A DNA stretch of 64,000 nucleotides, from NCBI GenBank assembly GCA_043554545.1, contig CP121337.1, positions 1,054,001 through 1,118,000 on the forward strand, read 5' to 3'. This DNA is from UBA7330 sp043554545. GTDB taxonomy: Bacteria; Bacteroidota; Bacteroidia; Cytophagales; Cyclobacteriaceae. This document shows positions 54,754 to 63,479 of the stretch, piece after piece; positions within the stretch are counted from its first letter, which is position 1, and each line of letters begins with the position of its first letter. The notes under the pieces were generated by a model. It did no database searches. It saw only the letters and a program-made list of their open reading frames with translations, and was not told the DNA's origin. The translations under genes were made by a program, and so were the position numbers.

Positions 54754-56004
54754 TTAAAAAAGGTCTTTGATGCTCTTTATTGTTTTATTGCTAACAATTG
54801 GTTTGGCCCAGAAGGAAATACTTAAGATATATCCCAGTGTAACAAAGACGAATACCATGCCAAATTTTAGTGAGAAAATATCGCTTAGCCCGCCGATTAA
54901 TAGCTGAACCACAGCACCTCCAGCTATACCAGTCATAAGTATGCCAGCAAAGGACCCATGATGTTTTGTGACGGAATTGAGACCTAGAGATACAATGACA
55001 GGATACATCACTGACATGAAGAATCCAGAAACAGAGAATGCCCAAATGGAGATTTCCGGGCCACCAAACAGGCCTGCGAATACGCATATAATCGCCAGAA
55101 TAGAAAACCATTTAAGGATCTGCTTACTGTCGAACAACTTCATGAAAATCAGGCCAAAAAAACCTCCGATTGTCATCAGTCCCCAAAAGTAGGACACGGC
55201 ATCAGCTCCATCTGTATCAGGGTTAAAACCATGGTAAACGTTTAAGAATTTGGACATCCAGTAGGAAATGCCTTGTTCTGATCCTACGTAGCAAAATATG
55301 CCAAGGAAATATAAGATTACATATTTGTTTTTAAACAACTCCAGGTAACTCGCCTTTGATCCCACTTTCTCATCTTCCTGAAGTTGTACTTTTGGGAACT
55401 TCACAAAGATGATAACCAGAATCATGATCAGACTTACCAGGGCAAAGACCCAATAGACAGATACCCATGAAAGCGATTCAGTGACCAGTTGTGTCATCAA
55501 TCCAATAAAGGGTTTGTCTGTATTTCCCTGTGCAATGTTTGTGACCAGGTAGGTGTACATCTGAGGGCTGATAAATGAGGCCAGTCCAAAAACCAATTGA
55601 GCCATTACGGAGTTAAAGGCGAAATTTTCCTCACCACCTGATACTCTTAGTAAGGGGTTGATCACTACCTGTAGTGTTGCCATGCCCGCTCCGATGGTGA
55701 ATAAGGACCCAACAAAAACGCCGAATGTGGGTACAATGGCAAAAACAAATGAACCGGCAAAGGCAATGGAGAATGCAAGAATCATCATGTTTTTTTCTCC
55801 CCATTTCTCCAAAAGAATTCCAGAAGGAATAGACATGATTCCATATGCGATAAAAAAAGCAAATGGTAGAAATCCAGCCATGGTTTCTGAAAGGGTATAG
55901 CTGGAAGATATGTTGGGGTTTAATGCGCCAAGTATATTTGTCAAGAAGGAAATCACAAAAAATGTGAGAAGAATGAGGACAACAATTAGATAATTTCTTT
56001 TCAT
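54754..56004 (-). CDS. MFS sugar transporter (FHS/FucP-NagP-like)
   Basis: 416 residues; start at 56004 (MKRNYLIVVL) begins the first membrane helix and leaves 29 bp after the ROK stop. A longer frame of 460 would overlap ROK. About twelve membrane helices. The family features PFAFFIAYGIMSIPSG (N-half) and GSFAGILMTGIAGGAVV (C-half) match the fucose/glucose/N-acetylglucosamine symporter group. Transports a monosaccharide into the cytoplasm for the neighbouring ROK kinase. Confidence 0.9.
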   Translation of the reverse strand: MKRNYLIVVLILLTFFVISFLTNILGALNPNISSSYTLSETMAGFLPFAFFIAYGIMSIPSGILLEKWGEKNMMILAFSIAFAGSFVFAIVPTFGVFVGSLFTIGAGMATLQVVINPLLRVSGGEENFAFNSVMAQLVFGLASFISPQMYTYLVTNIAQGNTDKPFIGLMTQLVTESLSWVSVYWVFALVSLIMILVIIFVKFPKVQLQEDEKVGSKASYLELFKNKYVILYFLGIFCYVGSEQGISYWMSKFLNVYHGFNPDTDGADAVSYFWGLMTIGGFFGLIFMKLFDSKQILKWFSILAIICVFAGLFGGPEISIWAFSVSGFFMSVMYPVIVSLGLNSVTKHHGSFAGILMTGIAGGAVVQLLIGGLSDIFSLKFGMVFVFVTLGYILSISFWAKPIVSNKTIKSIKDLF

Positions 56005-56033
56005 GTTTCGATGAGGTAAGTGGTATTGATTTA

Positions 56034-56909
56034 CTAATCCTTCACAACTGGTGCTACGGGGATAGATGTTTCCTCCTGTTGTTGGACCAGTGCTGCAGCC
56101 CCTAACATAGAAACGTTTTCCGTTTCCGAGAGACAAATTTTTAAGTTTTTAACAGAATTCGGAAAATGAGTTTGAGAGAGCGTTTCGTGCATTTCTCCTT
56201 CAAAATACTTGTAAGCTCCCGTGATTGAACCTCCTATTACAATGAGTTCCGGATCGTAGGCATACATGACCGATTTTAAGGCTACCCCTAAATGTTTACC
56301 AAATTCTTCCCATAGGGACAGGGCTATAGGATCATTCTCCTCCGCCCTGTTGAATACCTGGAACGCGGTAGTTCCGTGTTTTTTTGAAAAGAACATGGAA
56401 CTGCAGTAATATTCAAGATCCTGGTCCAGGTAGGGCAGATATCCGATCTCTCCAGCGCCACAATTGGCGCCTACATATAAGTCATTCTGAATAATTACTC
56501 CGGAGCCTATGCCGGTACCAAGGGTAATCCCGACCATATTATTATATGCTTTGCCTGCCCCAAAGTGTTTTTCGCCCAATGCGAAACAATTAGAGTCATT
56601 ATTGATATAGGTAGGAACTCCAAATTGTTTTTCAAGAATGTCTTTTAGATGAACTTCTTTCCAGGAAGGGATATTTACCACGTTGTAAACAATTCCATTT
56701 TCTAAATCTACTACCGAAGGGACACCGATTCCAATTCCTGCTACCTGAGGATCATAAATTGATTCTATGAGTGTGATTAATTGTTGTAGTGTACTGTTGA
56801 GATCATTTTTATTCTCTAAATGGATTTTTTCAATTTTAATTATTTTTTTATCATCTATCAGGCAAGCTCTGATGTTTGTTCCACCTAAATCAACTCCGAT
56901 TTTCCTCAT
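56034..56909 (-). CDS. ROK-family sugar kinase
   Basis: 291 residues without a DNA-binding domain, so a kinase rather than repressor. ATP motif DLGGTNIRA (about 6-14), INNDSNCFALGE (catalytic Asp), ITLGTGIGSG and GAGEIGYLPY. The usual ROK zinc motif (GHxxxxxxxxxCxCGxxGC) is missing: the first His is Tyr, and only one Cys (YYCSS) follows. Likely phosphorylates glucose, GlcNAc, mannose or related sugars. First gene of the ROK-MFS-XylR cluster. Cytoplasmic. Confidence 0.92.
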   Translation of the reverse strand: MRKIGVDLGGTNIRACLIDDKKIIKIEKIHLENKNDLNSTLQQLITLIESIYDPQVAGIGIGVPSVVDLENGIVYNVVNIPSWKEVHLKDILEKQFGVPTYINNDSNCFALGEKHFGAGKAYNNMVGITLGTGIGSGVIIQNDLYVGANCGAGEIGYLPYLDQDLEYYCSSMFFSKKHGTTAFQVFNRAEENDPIALSLWEEFGKHLGVALKSVMYAYDPELIVIGGSITGAYKYFEGEMHETLSQTHFPNSVKNLKICLSETENVSMLGAAALVQQQEETSIPVAPVVKD

Positions 56910-57224
56910 TGGTCTTAATGCATGTTATTAATCTGTTGCCATAATAATACTCTCGCAAACAAAAAGGTACTATGCTACTTGTGATTTATTTGTAAAAAAG
57001 GACCTGAAGTGAATCTTCAAATAAAAGGATAGTAGGCTAACTTAGGCGATGAGTGTATACTATTTCTAATTTATAAAAGTAGTAAATCTTTTTAATAAGC
57101 ATCATTGGGAGTTTTCCAGGATTAAATTAATACAGCTTATTCAATTAATATTATTAGTTGAGCTAGTCCTGAAGACTTAATACGGCGTATATTTTATAAG
57201 TATTCCCTTAAACTCAACCTAAAC
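56910..57224. other. 315-bp divergent intergenic region
   Basis: Control region of the ROK-MFS-XylR cluster and of the NagX-like gene. An 11-bp palindrome ATACG-G-CGTAT lies at 57180-57190, about 35 bp before the plus-strand start: a possible operator for the XylR-like protein. No gene and no clear promoter box seen. Confidence 0.4.
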
Positions 57225-58322
57225 ATGTCCAAAGCAGTAAATCGTTTAATCTCCCTTGATGCGATGAGAGGATTCACCATCGCCGCCATGATTCTGGTAA
57301 ACTTTCCAGGAAATGATAACCATGTATTTGCTCCGTTAAATCACTCAGTTTGGAATGGTCTTACGCCAACAGACATCATAGCTCCATTCTTTCTTTTTAT
57401 TGTAGGTGTATCCATTGCGCTGGCCTACTCAAAACGGTTGGAGCAAGATGTTCCTAAAGGTGATATGTATAAAAAAATCATCATCAGGTCTTTTAAAATA
57501 TTTGCCGTTGGTATCCTGCTGAACTTGCTGTGGGACTTCAATTTTGCTGAACTTCGGTGGACAGGCACACTTCCCAGAATTGCCATCGTGTTCTTGGTGT
57601 GTTCAATCATGTTTTTGAACACCGATTGGAAAAAACAGGCCTGGATTGGAGGAATAATACTGGTCGGCTACTGGTTGGCTATGACTTTGATACCGACACC
57701 TGGAGTGGGCAAAGTTATGTTAGAGCCAGGAGTAAACCTTGCTGCCTGGATCGATAGCAAATACATGCCAGGAACCATGTGGCAGGGAACCTGGGATCCG
57801 GAAGGAATCCTGAGCACTTTTCCATCTATTGTTTCAGGAATTACGGGGATGCTAGCGGGTCTGATTTTATTAAACAGCCGATCAAAAGAAGAGCAGGTAA
57901 TTCATCTGATGGTTATTGGTTTCTTTATGGCTATTGCCGGATATCTTTGGGGACTTACTTTTCCTGTCAATGAAAATATCTGGACCAGTTCGTTTGTCTT
58001 TGTAACTTCTGGTTTTGCATTCCTCGCTCTGGGAGCATTCAATTACCTGGTGGATATGAAAGGATATACCCAGGGTACCAGGCCGGGAATTATATTCGGA
58101 GCCAATGCGATTACGGTATATGTACTTGGTGACGTGTTGGCAGCGATCTTTTATGGAATTCATTTTGGAAACGAGTCCCTAAATATTCACTTTTTCAATG
58201 CGTTAACCAGTATTGGGGTGGGCGCAAAACTTTCAAGTATGCTGTATTCTTTGAGCTATGTGTGCATCGTCTTCATCCCTGCTTATGTTATGTATCAAAG
58301 AAAGATTTTCATCAAACTTTAA
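57225..58322 (+). CDS. NagX/HGSNAT-like membrane acyltransferase (DUF5009 type)
   Basis: 365 residues, about ten membrane helices. N-terminal signature LISLDAMRGFTIAAMILVN and LTPTDIIAPFFLFIVGVS are typical of the heparan-alpha-glucosaminide N-acetyltransferase/NagX group, which transfers an acetyl group across the membrane to glucosamine. Its position, divergent from the ROK/MFS cluster and opposite the glucosaminidase-type GH2, fits re-acetylation of released GlcN to GlcNAc before import. Acceptor not proven. Stop is 2 bp before the next gene. Confidence 0.85.
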   Translation: MSKAVNRLISLDAMRGFTIAAMILVNFPGNDNHVFAPLNHSVWNGLTPTDIIAPFFLFIVGVSIALAYSKRLEQDVPKGDMYKKIIIRSFKIFAVGILLNLLWDFNFAELRWTGTLPRIAIVFLVCSIMFLNTDWKKQAWIGGIILVGYWLAMTLIPTPGVGKVMLEPGVNLAAWIDSKYMPGTMWQGTWDPEGILSTFPSIVSGITGMLAGLILLNSRSKEEQVIHLMVIGFFMAIAGYLWGLTFPVNENIWTSSFVFVTSGFAFLALGAFNYLVDMKGYTQGTRPGIIFGANAITVYVLGDVLAAIFYGIHFGNESLNIHFFNALTSIGVGAKLSSMLYSLSYVCIVFIPAYVMYQRKIFIKL

Positions 58323-58324
58323 AA

Positions 58325-59842
58325 ATGAAATTTTCACATATCCTATTTTCAAGCATCTGCTTATTTTGTGTTTCAATTGTATCTGCTCAGAAGATCACTG
58401 GATCGGTTTACCTGGATGAGAATAAAAATTTGAAGAAAGATGCTGGTGAAGATGGATTGTCCGGAGTAATGGTAAGCAATGGAAGGGATGTCGCGAAGAC
58501 CGATCAGGAGGGAAATTGGGCTCTTACGTCTAATGATCGACCTTCAGTATTTGTGATACAGCCTTCTGGTTATTTGGTGCCAACAAATGATTCCATGGTG
58601 CCTCAGCACTACAAAGAGCTTGCAGGGGCAACAAATGGTTTGGCGTTTCCTATATGGAAAGATGAATCATCTTCAGATGAATTTGAAGGACTTCTTTTTG
58701 GAGATACCCAGGCGAGGGGTCTTCGGGAGGTCAATTTTGTGATGCACGATGTAGTGGAGGAGGTCATCGGTAGTCAGGCAAAGTTTGGGGTAGCATTAGG
58801 AGATATTGTAGCAGATGATCCCGGATTATTTGATGAGATCGGTGCGGGTATCGGACAGATTGGTATTCCCTGGTACTACGTTTTTGGCAACCATGACAAC
58901 AACAAAGGAGCAAAGGGCAATGAAGGTTCAGATGCTACTTTCAGGAGAAATTTCGGACCGCCTGTTTATGCCTTTGAGTTTGGTAAGGTCTCTTTTGTGT
59001 CTCTAAACAGTGTTGATTTTAAGAAAGAAGGCGGGTACCGTGCGCATTTTAGTGCTGATCAGATCGAATTTCTTGGACAATATGAAAGACATATACCGAA
59101 AGAAAATCTATTGGTGCTCATGATGCACATTCCAATCGTAGCTTGTGACAATCGGGAGGAAGTATTTGCTATCCTTGAAAAGCGGCAGCATACCTTAACC
59201 ATCGCAGGCCATACCCACATGCTGGCTAATTTGTTTGTAGATGAAAAATACGGATGGAAAGGAGATGAACCCCATCATTTGTTTATCAATGGGACGGTTA
59301 GCGGAAGTTGGTGGTGTGGGATAAATGATGAATTGGGAATTCCTCATACGACCATGAATGACGGGGCCCCCAATGGCTATGCCTCGATAGCATTCTCGGA
59401 TAACCAATATAAGATTCGATATAAAGCAGCTCGAAGGCCCGCGGATTATCAGATGAATATCTATTTGCCAGAAGAAATTCAATCAGCGGTGCTCGATACC
59501 ACGGAAGTATTGGTAAACTTCTTCAATGGATCGTCAAGATCTACCGTGGAAATGCAACTTGATCAGGAAGGTGCATGGCTACCACTTACTCAAACGATTG
59601 CCAGGGATCCTGCAAACGTGGCCATGTATCAATTGAATGAGATGCTTGACACTAAATTTCAGGGGCAGCCCTTAGATGAAATTCTGGGTTGGAAGATGGA
59701 TTACCCTAGTGAATCTCGGCACTTTTGGAAAAACACATTGCCGGAAAAACTAATTAAAGGCACGCACACCATAAAGATCAGAGCAAAGGATTTTTATGGT
59801 AATACCTTTTATGCTCATCGCATTTTCAGAGTTACCCGTTAA
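58325..59842 (+). CDS. Exported calcineurin-like phosphoesterase with N- and C-terminal extra domains
   Basis: 505 residues; start at 58325 begins a signal peptide (ending SIVSAQ) right after the NagX-like stop. A beta-sandwich N-domain (about 20-105; GSVYLDENKNLKKDAGEDGLSG), the metallophosphoesterase core (about 115-345; LFGDTQAR, ALGDIVADD, YVFGNHDNN, MMHIPIV and IAGHTHM) and a C-domain (about 350-500) match the calcineurin-like phosphoesterase family with both flanking domains, frequent in Bacteroidota. All metal motifs appear intact. Substrate unknown. Fourth metallophosphoesterase of the window. Confidence 0.88.
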   Translation: MKFSHILFSSICLFCVSIVSAQKITGSVYLDENKNLKKDAGEDGLSGVMVSNGRDVAKTDQEGNWALTSNDRPSVFVIQPSGYLVPTNDSMVPQHYKELAGATNGLAFPIWKDESSSDEFEGLLFGDTQARGLREVNFVMHDVVEEVIGSQAKFGVALGDIVADDPGLFDEIGAGIGQIGIPWYYVFGNHDNNKGAKGNEGSDATFRRNFGPPVYAFEFGKVSFVSLNSVDFKKEGGYRAHFSADQIEFLGQYERHIPKENLLVLMMHIPIVACDNREEVFAILEKRQHTLTIAGHTHMLANLFVDEKYGWKGDEPHHLFINGTVSGSWWCGINDELGIPHTTMNDGAPNGYASIAFSDNQYKIRYKAARRPADYQMNIYLPEEIQSAVLDTTEVLVNFFNGSSRSTVEMQLDQEGAWLPLTQTIARDPANVAMYQLNEMLDTKFQGQPLDEILGWKMDYPSESRHFWKNTLPEKLIKGTHTIKIRAKDFYGNTFYAHRIFRVTR

Positions 59843-59860
59843 TGTGCAAAGTTTAAACCC

Positions 59861-61690
59861 ATGAAGAATATCGTCAAGTTTTTGCCTTACTTGTTTATCT
59901 CTTTGACTCTGCTATCCTGTGAACAGCAGAGACCCGCCTCAGACAACATTCATGAACTTGCGGTGGATCATGTCAATGACCTGAGGTTAAGCGTTTATTT
60001 CACCGCACATTCCGTAGAAAGGTTGTTAAAAGGAGCTGAGGGTAGAAGGGAAGCTGTTTCCTTGATGCAGGCCAATGGAATTACCAAAGTGTATTTAGAA
60101 GTTTACCGAAGTGGGTTGGTTGTTTCGCCTCCATTATTGGCTGAGGTTAAGGATTACTTTATCCAGAACGACTTTGAGGTGGTAGGTGGTATTGCCACCG
60201 TTCCTGGTGGTGATTTTGGGGTAAAGCAGGAAGGTAAGCTTGGCTGGTTTAACTGGCAGAATGAAAAAACACAAAAAGACTTGCGTCAGGTCATGGAAGA
60301 CGTAGCCCCAATATTTGATACATTTATTGTTGACGACTTCTTATGTACAGGAGACACCAGTGTGGAATCCCAGGCAGCGAAGGGAGATAGGGAATGGTCG
60401 GTTTACCGCAGGGAACTAATGACGGAGCTTGCTTCCTCCATATTCATCGATCCAGCAAAGTCTGTAAATCCGGACATACACATGATCATTAAATACCCGC
60501 AATGGTATGATCGCTTTCACATGTTCGGTTATGATGTAGCAAGTGGCCCGGAGTTGTTTGACGAGGTGTGGGTTGGCACGGAGACCAGGGGGCAGTACAC
60601 GCAGCGATTTGGTTTTGTTCAGCCTTATGAAGGGTTTGTTAATTACAGGTGGATTAGCTCCATGGCTGGAGATAAAATTGGTGGGGCCTGGTTTGACCAC
60701 GGAGATTGTGATGCTTTGGATTTTATCGAACAAGCCTATCAGTCGGTACTGGCTGGAGCTGATGAGTTGGTCATTTTCAATTATGGAAGCTTTGTACAGG
60801 GGCATCCCGGTCATCATCAACTAAGGATGGACCTGGAGAAACTTTATGCTTTGGCAAAAGGAGTCAAGGATAACCCGGTGATAGGCATTCCTGCATATAA
60901 ACCACCCCACAGTGATGCAGGTGGGGACTTATACATCATGGATGTCATTGGAATGCTGGGGATTCCTATCATTCCGGTATCAAAATATCCGGATAATGCT
61001 GGGACCATATTTTTACCTACTCAGGCAGCAGAAGATACTGATATATTAGCTAAAGTAGAAAAGTCACTAAAAAACGGAACGCGCATAATATCGACCGCAG
61101 GTTTTCTTGATAAAGCCCAGCAAGCTTCGAAAGCCGGGGTTTCAAGACTTGTTGCTGAAACAATGCATGCTGACCAGATCATGGTTGATGGATCAATAAT
61201 AAACTTAAATCTCCCACTTGAACATGAAGCTGAATTTGAAGCAATTGATGCTTCCGTAATTTTGGAAAGTCGCATGGAAGGGAAGTCGGTTCCCTATTTA
61301 ACTAAAAATGATGAAGGTAATTTTTATGTGCTCAATTCTCATACTTTTTCAGAAGCTGACTTTGAAGCTGTTGGTGAGGTACTACTTAGCCCAAGACCCT
61401 TGGGTATACTTGAACTTCCTGTGAGCTGGGTGAATACCCTTCGAGGGGCCTTTAACCATGAGCTTACCTATCATTTAGATGCTCCCTCCAGGGTGACCAT
61501 GCAACCTTTACAAAATGGTGAGGTGGTCCTGCATAATTACAATCAGCAAAAGACAACGATCAGCCTTTCTGGTTTTAACTCTGCTAAGGTTTTGGATGTA
61601 TTCACAGGGAATGAATATGATATTAAAAACCAAACCCTGGAACTAACAATCAATGCAAGATCGAGGATTTGGTTAAGGCAATCAGAGTAA
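59861..61690 (+). CDS. Unknown lipoprotein, predicted TIM-barrel glycosidase
   Basis: 609-residue lipoprotein (lipobox LLSCE). Residues about 40-330 have the beta-alpha pattern of a TIM barrel (RLSVYFTAHS, ITKVYLEVYRSG, VVGGIATVPGG, TFIVDDFLCTGDT with Asp158/Asp159, DEVWVGTETRGQY with Glu241). Residues about 335-455 look like a class-I glutamine-amidotransferase-like/trimerisation domain as in GH42, and the rest is a beta-sandwich. I do not recognise the family. Asp158/Asp159 and Glu241 lie in positions suited to catalysis, but this is inference. It follows the phosphoesterase by 18 bp and ends 5 bp from the convergent BNR gene. Confidence 0.6.
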   Translation: MKNIVKFLPYLFISLTLLSCEQQRPASDNIHELAVDHVNDLRLSVYFTAHSVERLLKGAEGRREAVSLMQANGITKVYLEVYRSGLVVSPPLLAEVKDYFIQNDFEVVGGIATVPGGDFGVKQEGKLGWFNWQNEKTQKDLRQVMEDVAPIFDTFIVDDFLCTGDTSVESQAAKGDREWSVYRRELMTELASSIFIDPAKSVNPDIHMIIKYPQWYDRFHMFGYDVASGPELFDEVWVGTETRGQYTQRFGFVQPYEGFVNYRWISSMAGDKIGGAWFDHGDCDALDFIEQAYQSVLAGADELVIFNYGSFVQGHPGHHQLRMDLEKLYALAKGVKDNPVIGIPAYKPPHSDAGGDLYIMDVIGMLGIPIIPVSKYPDNAGTIFLPTQAAEDTDILAKVEKSLKNGTRIISTAGFLDKAQQASKAGVSRLVAETMHADQIMVDGSIINLNLPLEHEAEFEAIDASVILESRMEGKSVPYLTKNDEGNFYVLNSHTFSEADFEAVGEVLLSPRPLGILELPVSWVNTLRGAFNHELTYHLDAPSRVTMQPLQNGEVVLHNYNQQKTTISLSGFNSAKVLDVFTGNEYDIKNQTLELTINARSRIWLRQSE

Positions 61691-61695
61691 TCTGG

Positions 61696-62847
61696 TTACC
61701 AAGGTTGCCAGATCGTGGCTGCTATGTATCTTTCGGGCTTCATTTTATCCTGGAAATAATACATCGTAACTACTTTTCCATCGGATCGCTGAAGAGATCT
61801 TACATAACCAATATCCCGGCCACCACCATCATCGCGAAGTATAATTTCATTTGACCAGGTGTTTCCATTGTCTCCACTGATTTTTGCCACAATGCTGTAA
61901 GGTTCTTTTCTTACGCCGTAGGTCAGGCACAATCGACCATCTTTTAGTTTAATCAGACTAGGAGGGTTACCCTCCCCGTTTTCTTTTACTGGAGGATCCA
62001 AAAGCTCCCAGGTTTTGCCGGCATCTTTACTTCTCCAGGCATCGATCCAAGGTAAAGTATCTTCTCTTCTCCTGATGGTGGTAAGATATTCGGTGCCCGA
62101 AAGTTTGACGGTGGACGGCATGATGCCAAATCCCGTAGGCTCAGGTCCAATCATCCCCACCAGTTCCCAGGTGAGTCCGCCATCACGGGTGATTGTAGCA
62201 ATGGGCCTGCCTTCTGATTGGTCTTTCTTGGATTTTGTCTGAAAAGCCATGCAAGTCTGATGGTCCAGGGTGATGTAATCTGTCCGGGCAAGAATATCTG
62301 ATTCTCCAGATATCACCAGGTTAAAAGGACCTTTCCAGGAATGTCCACGATCGTAGCTGTAATAGATCAGCGATGGTCCTGTATTATAGTTTAAAAACCG
62401 AAAAGTCATGGCAAAATCAGGGTGGCCAAAATTGATAGGCTCTTTTAAGTCTGTTGGCGCTACTCGGTTCGGGTATTGTGGCTCCACTCCGTGAAGGGAA
62501 GATCCCCTGGCTACCAGCCTTCCGTCCGGGGATGGATCTTCAATGGTCCAGGTTTCGCCTCCATCAAGACTTCTGGCGAATAAGGTCCACTCTTCCCGGT
62601 CCCGATCTATGTTGTGCACCGATGGACCAAGGTTTTTATGAAAACCTTTGTCGAAACCTACCAGGATCTCGTTTCCCCAGTTCCAGGCTCCAAAATTGGC
62701 GGGCCATCCACTGAAGTAGCCTTGCTCATAGGAGATAACAACATGCTTAGGTTCCGCTGTAGTTGATTCTTCCTGTTCCTTATTCTTTGACTGATTACAG
62801 GCCATAAAAACAAGACTAATCAGAAGATAAGTGAGGAGATTTTTCAT
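61696..62847 (-). CDS. BNR/sialidase-fold lipoprotein (second)
   Basis: 383-residue lipoprotein (lipobox VFMAC). Sialidase-type propeller with Asp-box-like motifs SLDGGETWTIE, SYDRGHSWKG, TRDGGLTWEL, SKDAGKTWEL and SGDNGNTWSN. It is not a close match to 6017-7372, so the sugar cleaved or bound may differ. No complete GH33 Arg triad could be confirmed. Last gene of the minus cluster, 17 bp after the DUF1080 gene; its end lies 5 bp from the convergent unknown lipoprotein, leaving no room for an intergenic terminator. Confidence 0.8.
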   Translation of the reverse strand: MKNLLTYLLISLVFMACNQSKNKEQEESTTAEPKHVVISYEQGYFSGWPANFGAWNWGNEILVGFDKGFHKNLGPSVHNIDRDREEWTLFARSLDGGETWTIEDPSPDGRLVARGSSLHGVEPQYPNRVAPTDLKEPINFGHPDFAMTFRFLNYNTGPSLIYYSYDRGHSWKGPFNLVISGESDILARTDYITLDHQTCMAFQTKSKKDQSEGRPIATITRDGGLTWELVGMIGPEPTGFGIMPSTVKLSGTEYLTTIRRREDTLPWIDAWRSKDAGKTWELLDPPVKENGEGNPPSLIKLKDGRLCLTYGVRKEPYSIVAKISGDNGNTWSNEIILRDDGGGRDIGYVRSLQRSDGKVVTMYYFQDKMKPERYIAATIWQPW

Positions 62848-62864
62848 TTTAAAGGGGGCTAGTA

Positions 62865-63464
62865 TTACTTACTAAGGTCCTTATAATAAAGGTCCTTTGC
62901 TTCAATCATCATATCGGTATTGTGGCATTGAATGGCAAAATATCCTGTCTTGTATTCGTCATCCTGATACTCCATAACAAGCTCATCATTGATCCATATT
63001 TTGATATCAGCGCCAATGGCCTGTACGCGCATGGTAAACCATTCATCGTCTTTGGTAATGAGCTTCGTGGCTTTACCTGTTGGTGTCCCTGGTTTCCATA
63101 GCCATCCCGTATGTGCCTCCTGGTTGTGACAGATCTGTGCTTCATAACCTCTTGGATAACCATTGGGGTTATCTTCCGCAGGGTTACTTCTAAAATAAAG
63201 GCCGCTATTTCCTCCGCCTCCCTGATCACTTAGGCGGAAAGTTCCTTTAACCTCCAGATCAGTTAATTCCGGGGAAGCATAAATGTGGCCATTTGCGCCA
63301 ACACCAATCATTACACCGTCTTCAACTTTCCAGTCTGCTTTACCACGAACCGTCCACCCTTTGAGGTTTTTCCCATTGAATATTGATTTCCATTTATCTT
63401 TTTGGGCAACCGTTAAAAATGGGATACAGGCCAGGACCAGGATGATAACTACTTTGCTTTTCAT
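62865..63464 (-). CDS. DUF1080 (3-keto-disaccharide hydrolase-type) protein, exported
   Basis: 199 residues with a signal peptide (ending LTVAQ). Single concanavalin-like jelly roll of the DUF1080 family: WKSIFNGKNLKGWTVRG, KVEDGVMIG, GGGGNSGLYFRS and GYEAQICH. Some members have been shown to hydrolyse 3-keto-glycosides, the product of Gfo/Idh/MocA-type oxidation. Such an oxidoreductase is encoded at 45809-46828, but it is cytoplasmic whereas this protein is exported, so they may not act together. Lies between the propeller/toroid gene and the BNR gene. Confidence 0.85.
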   Translation of the reverse strand: MKSKVVIILVLACIPFLTVAQKDKWKSIFNGKNLKGWTVRGKADWKVEDGVMIGVGANGHIYASPELTDLEVKGTFRLSDQGGGGNSGLYFRSNPAEDNPNGYPRGYEAQICHNQEAHTGWLWKPGTPTGKATKLITKDDEWFTMRVQAIGADIKIWINDELVMEYQDDEYKTGYFAIQCHNTDMMIEAKDLYYKDLSK

Positions 63465-63479
63465 TTTACTTAGGATTTG

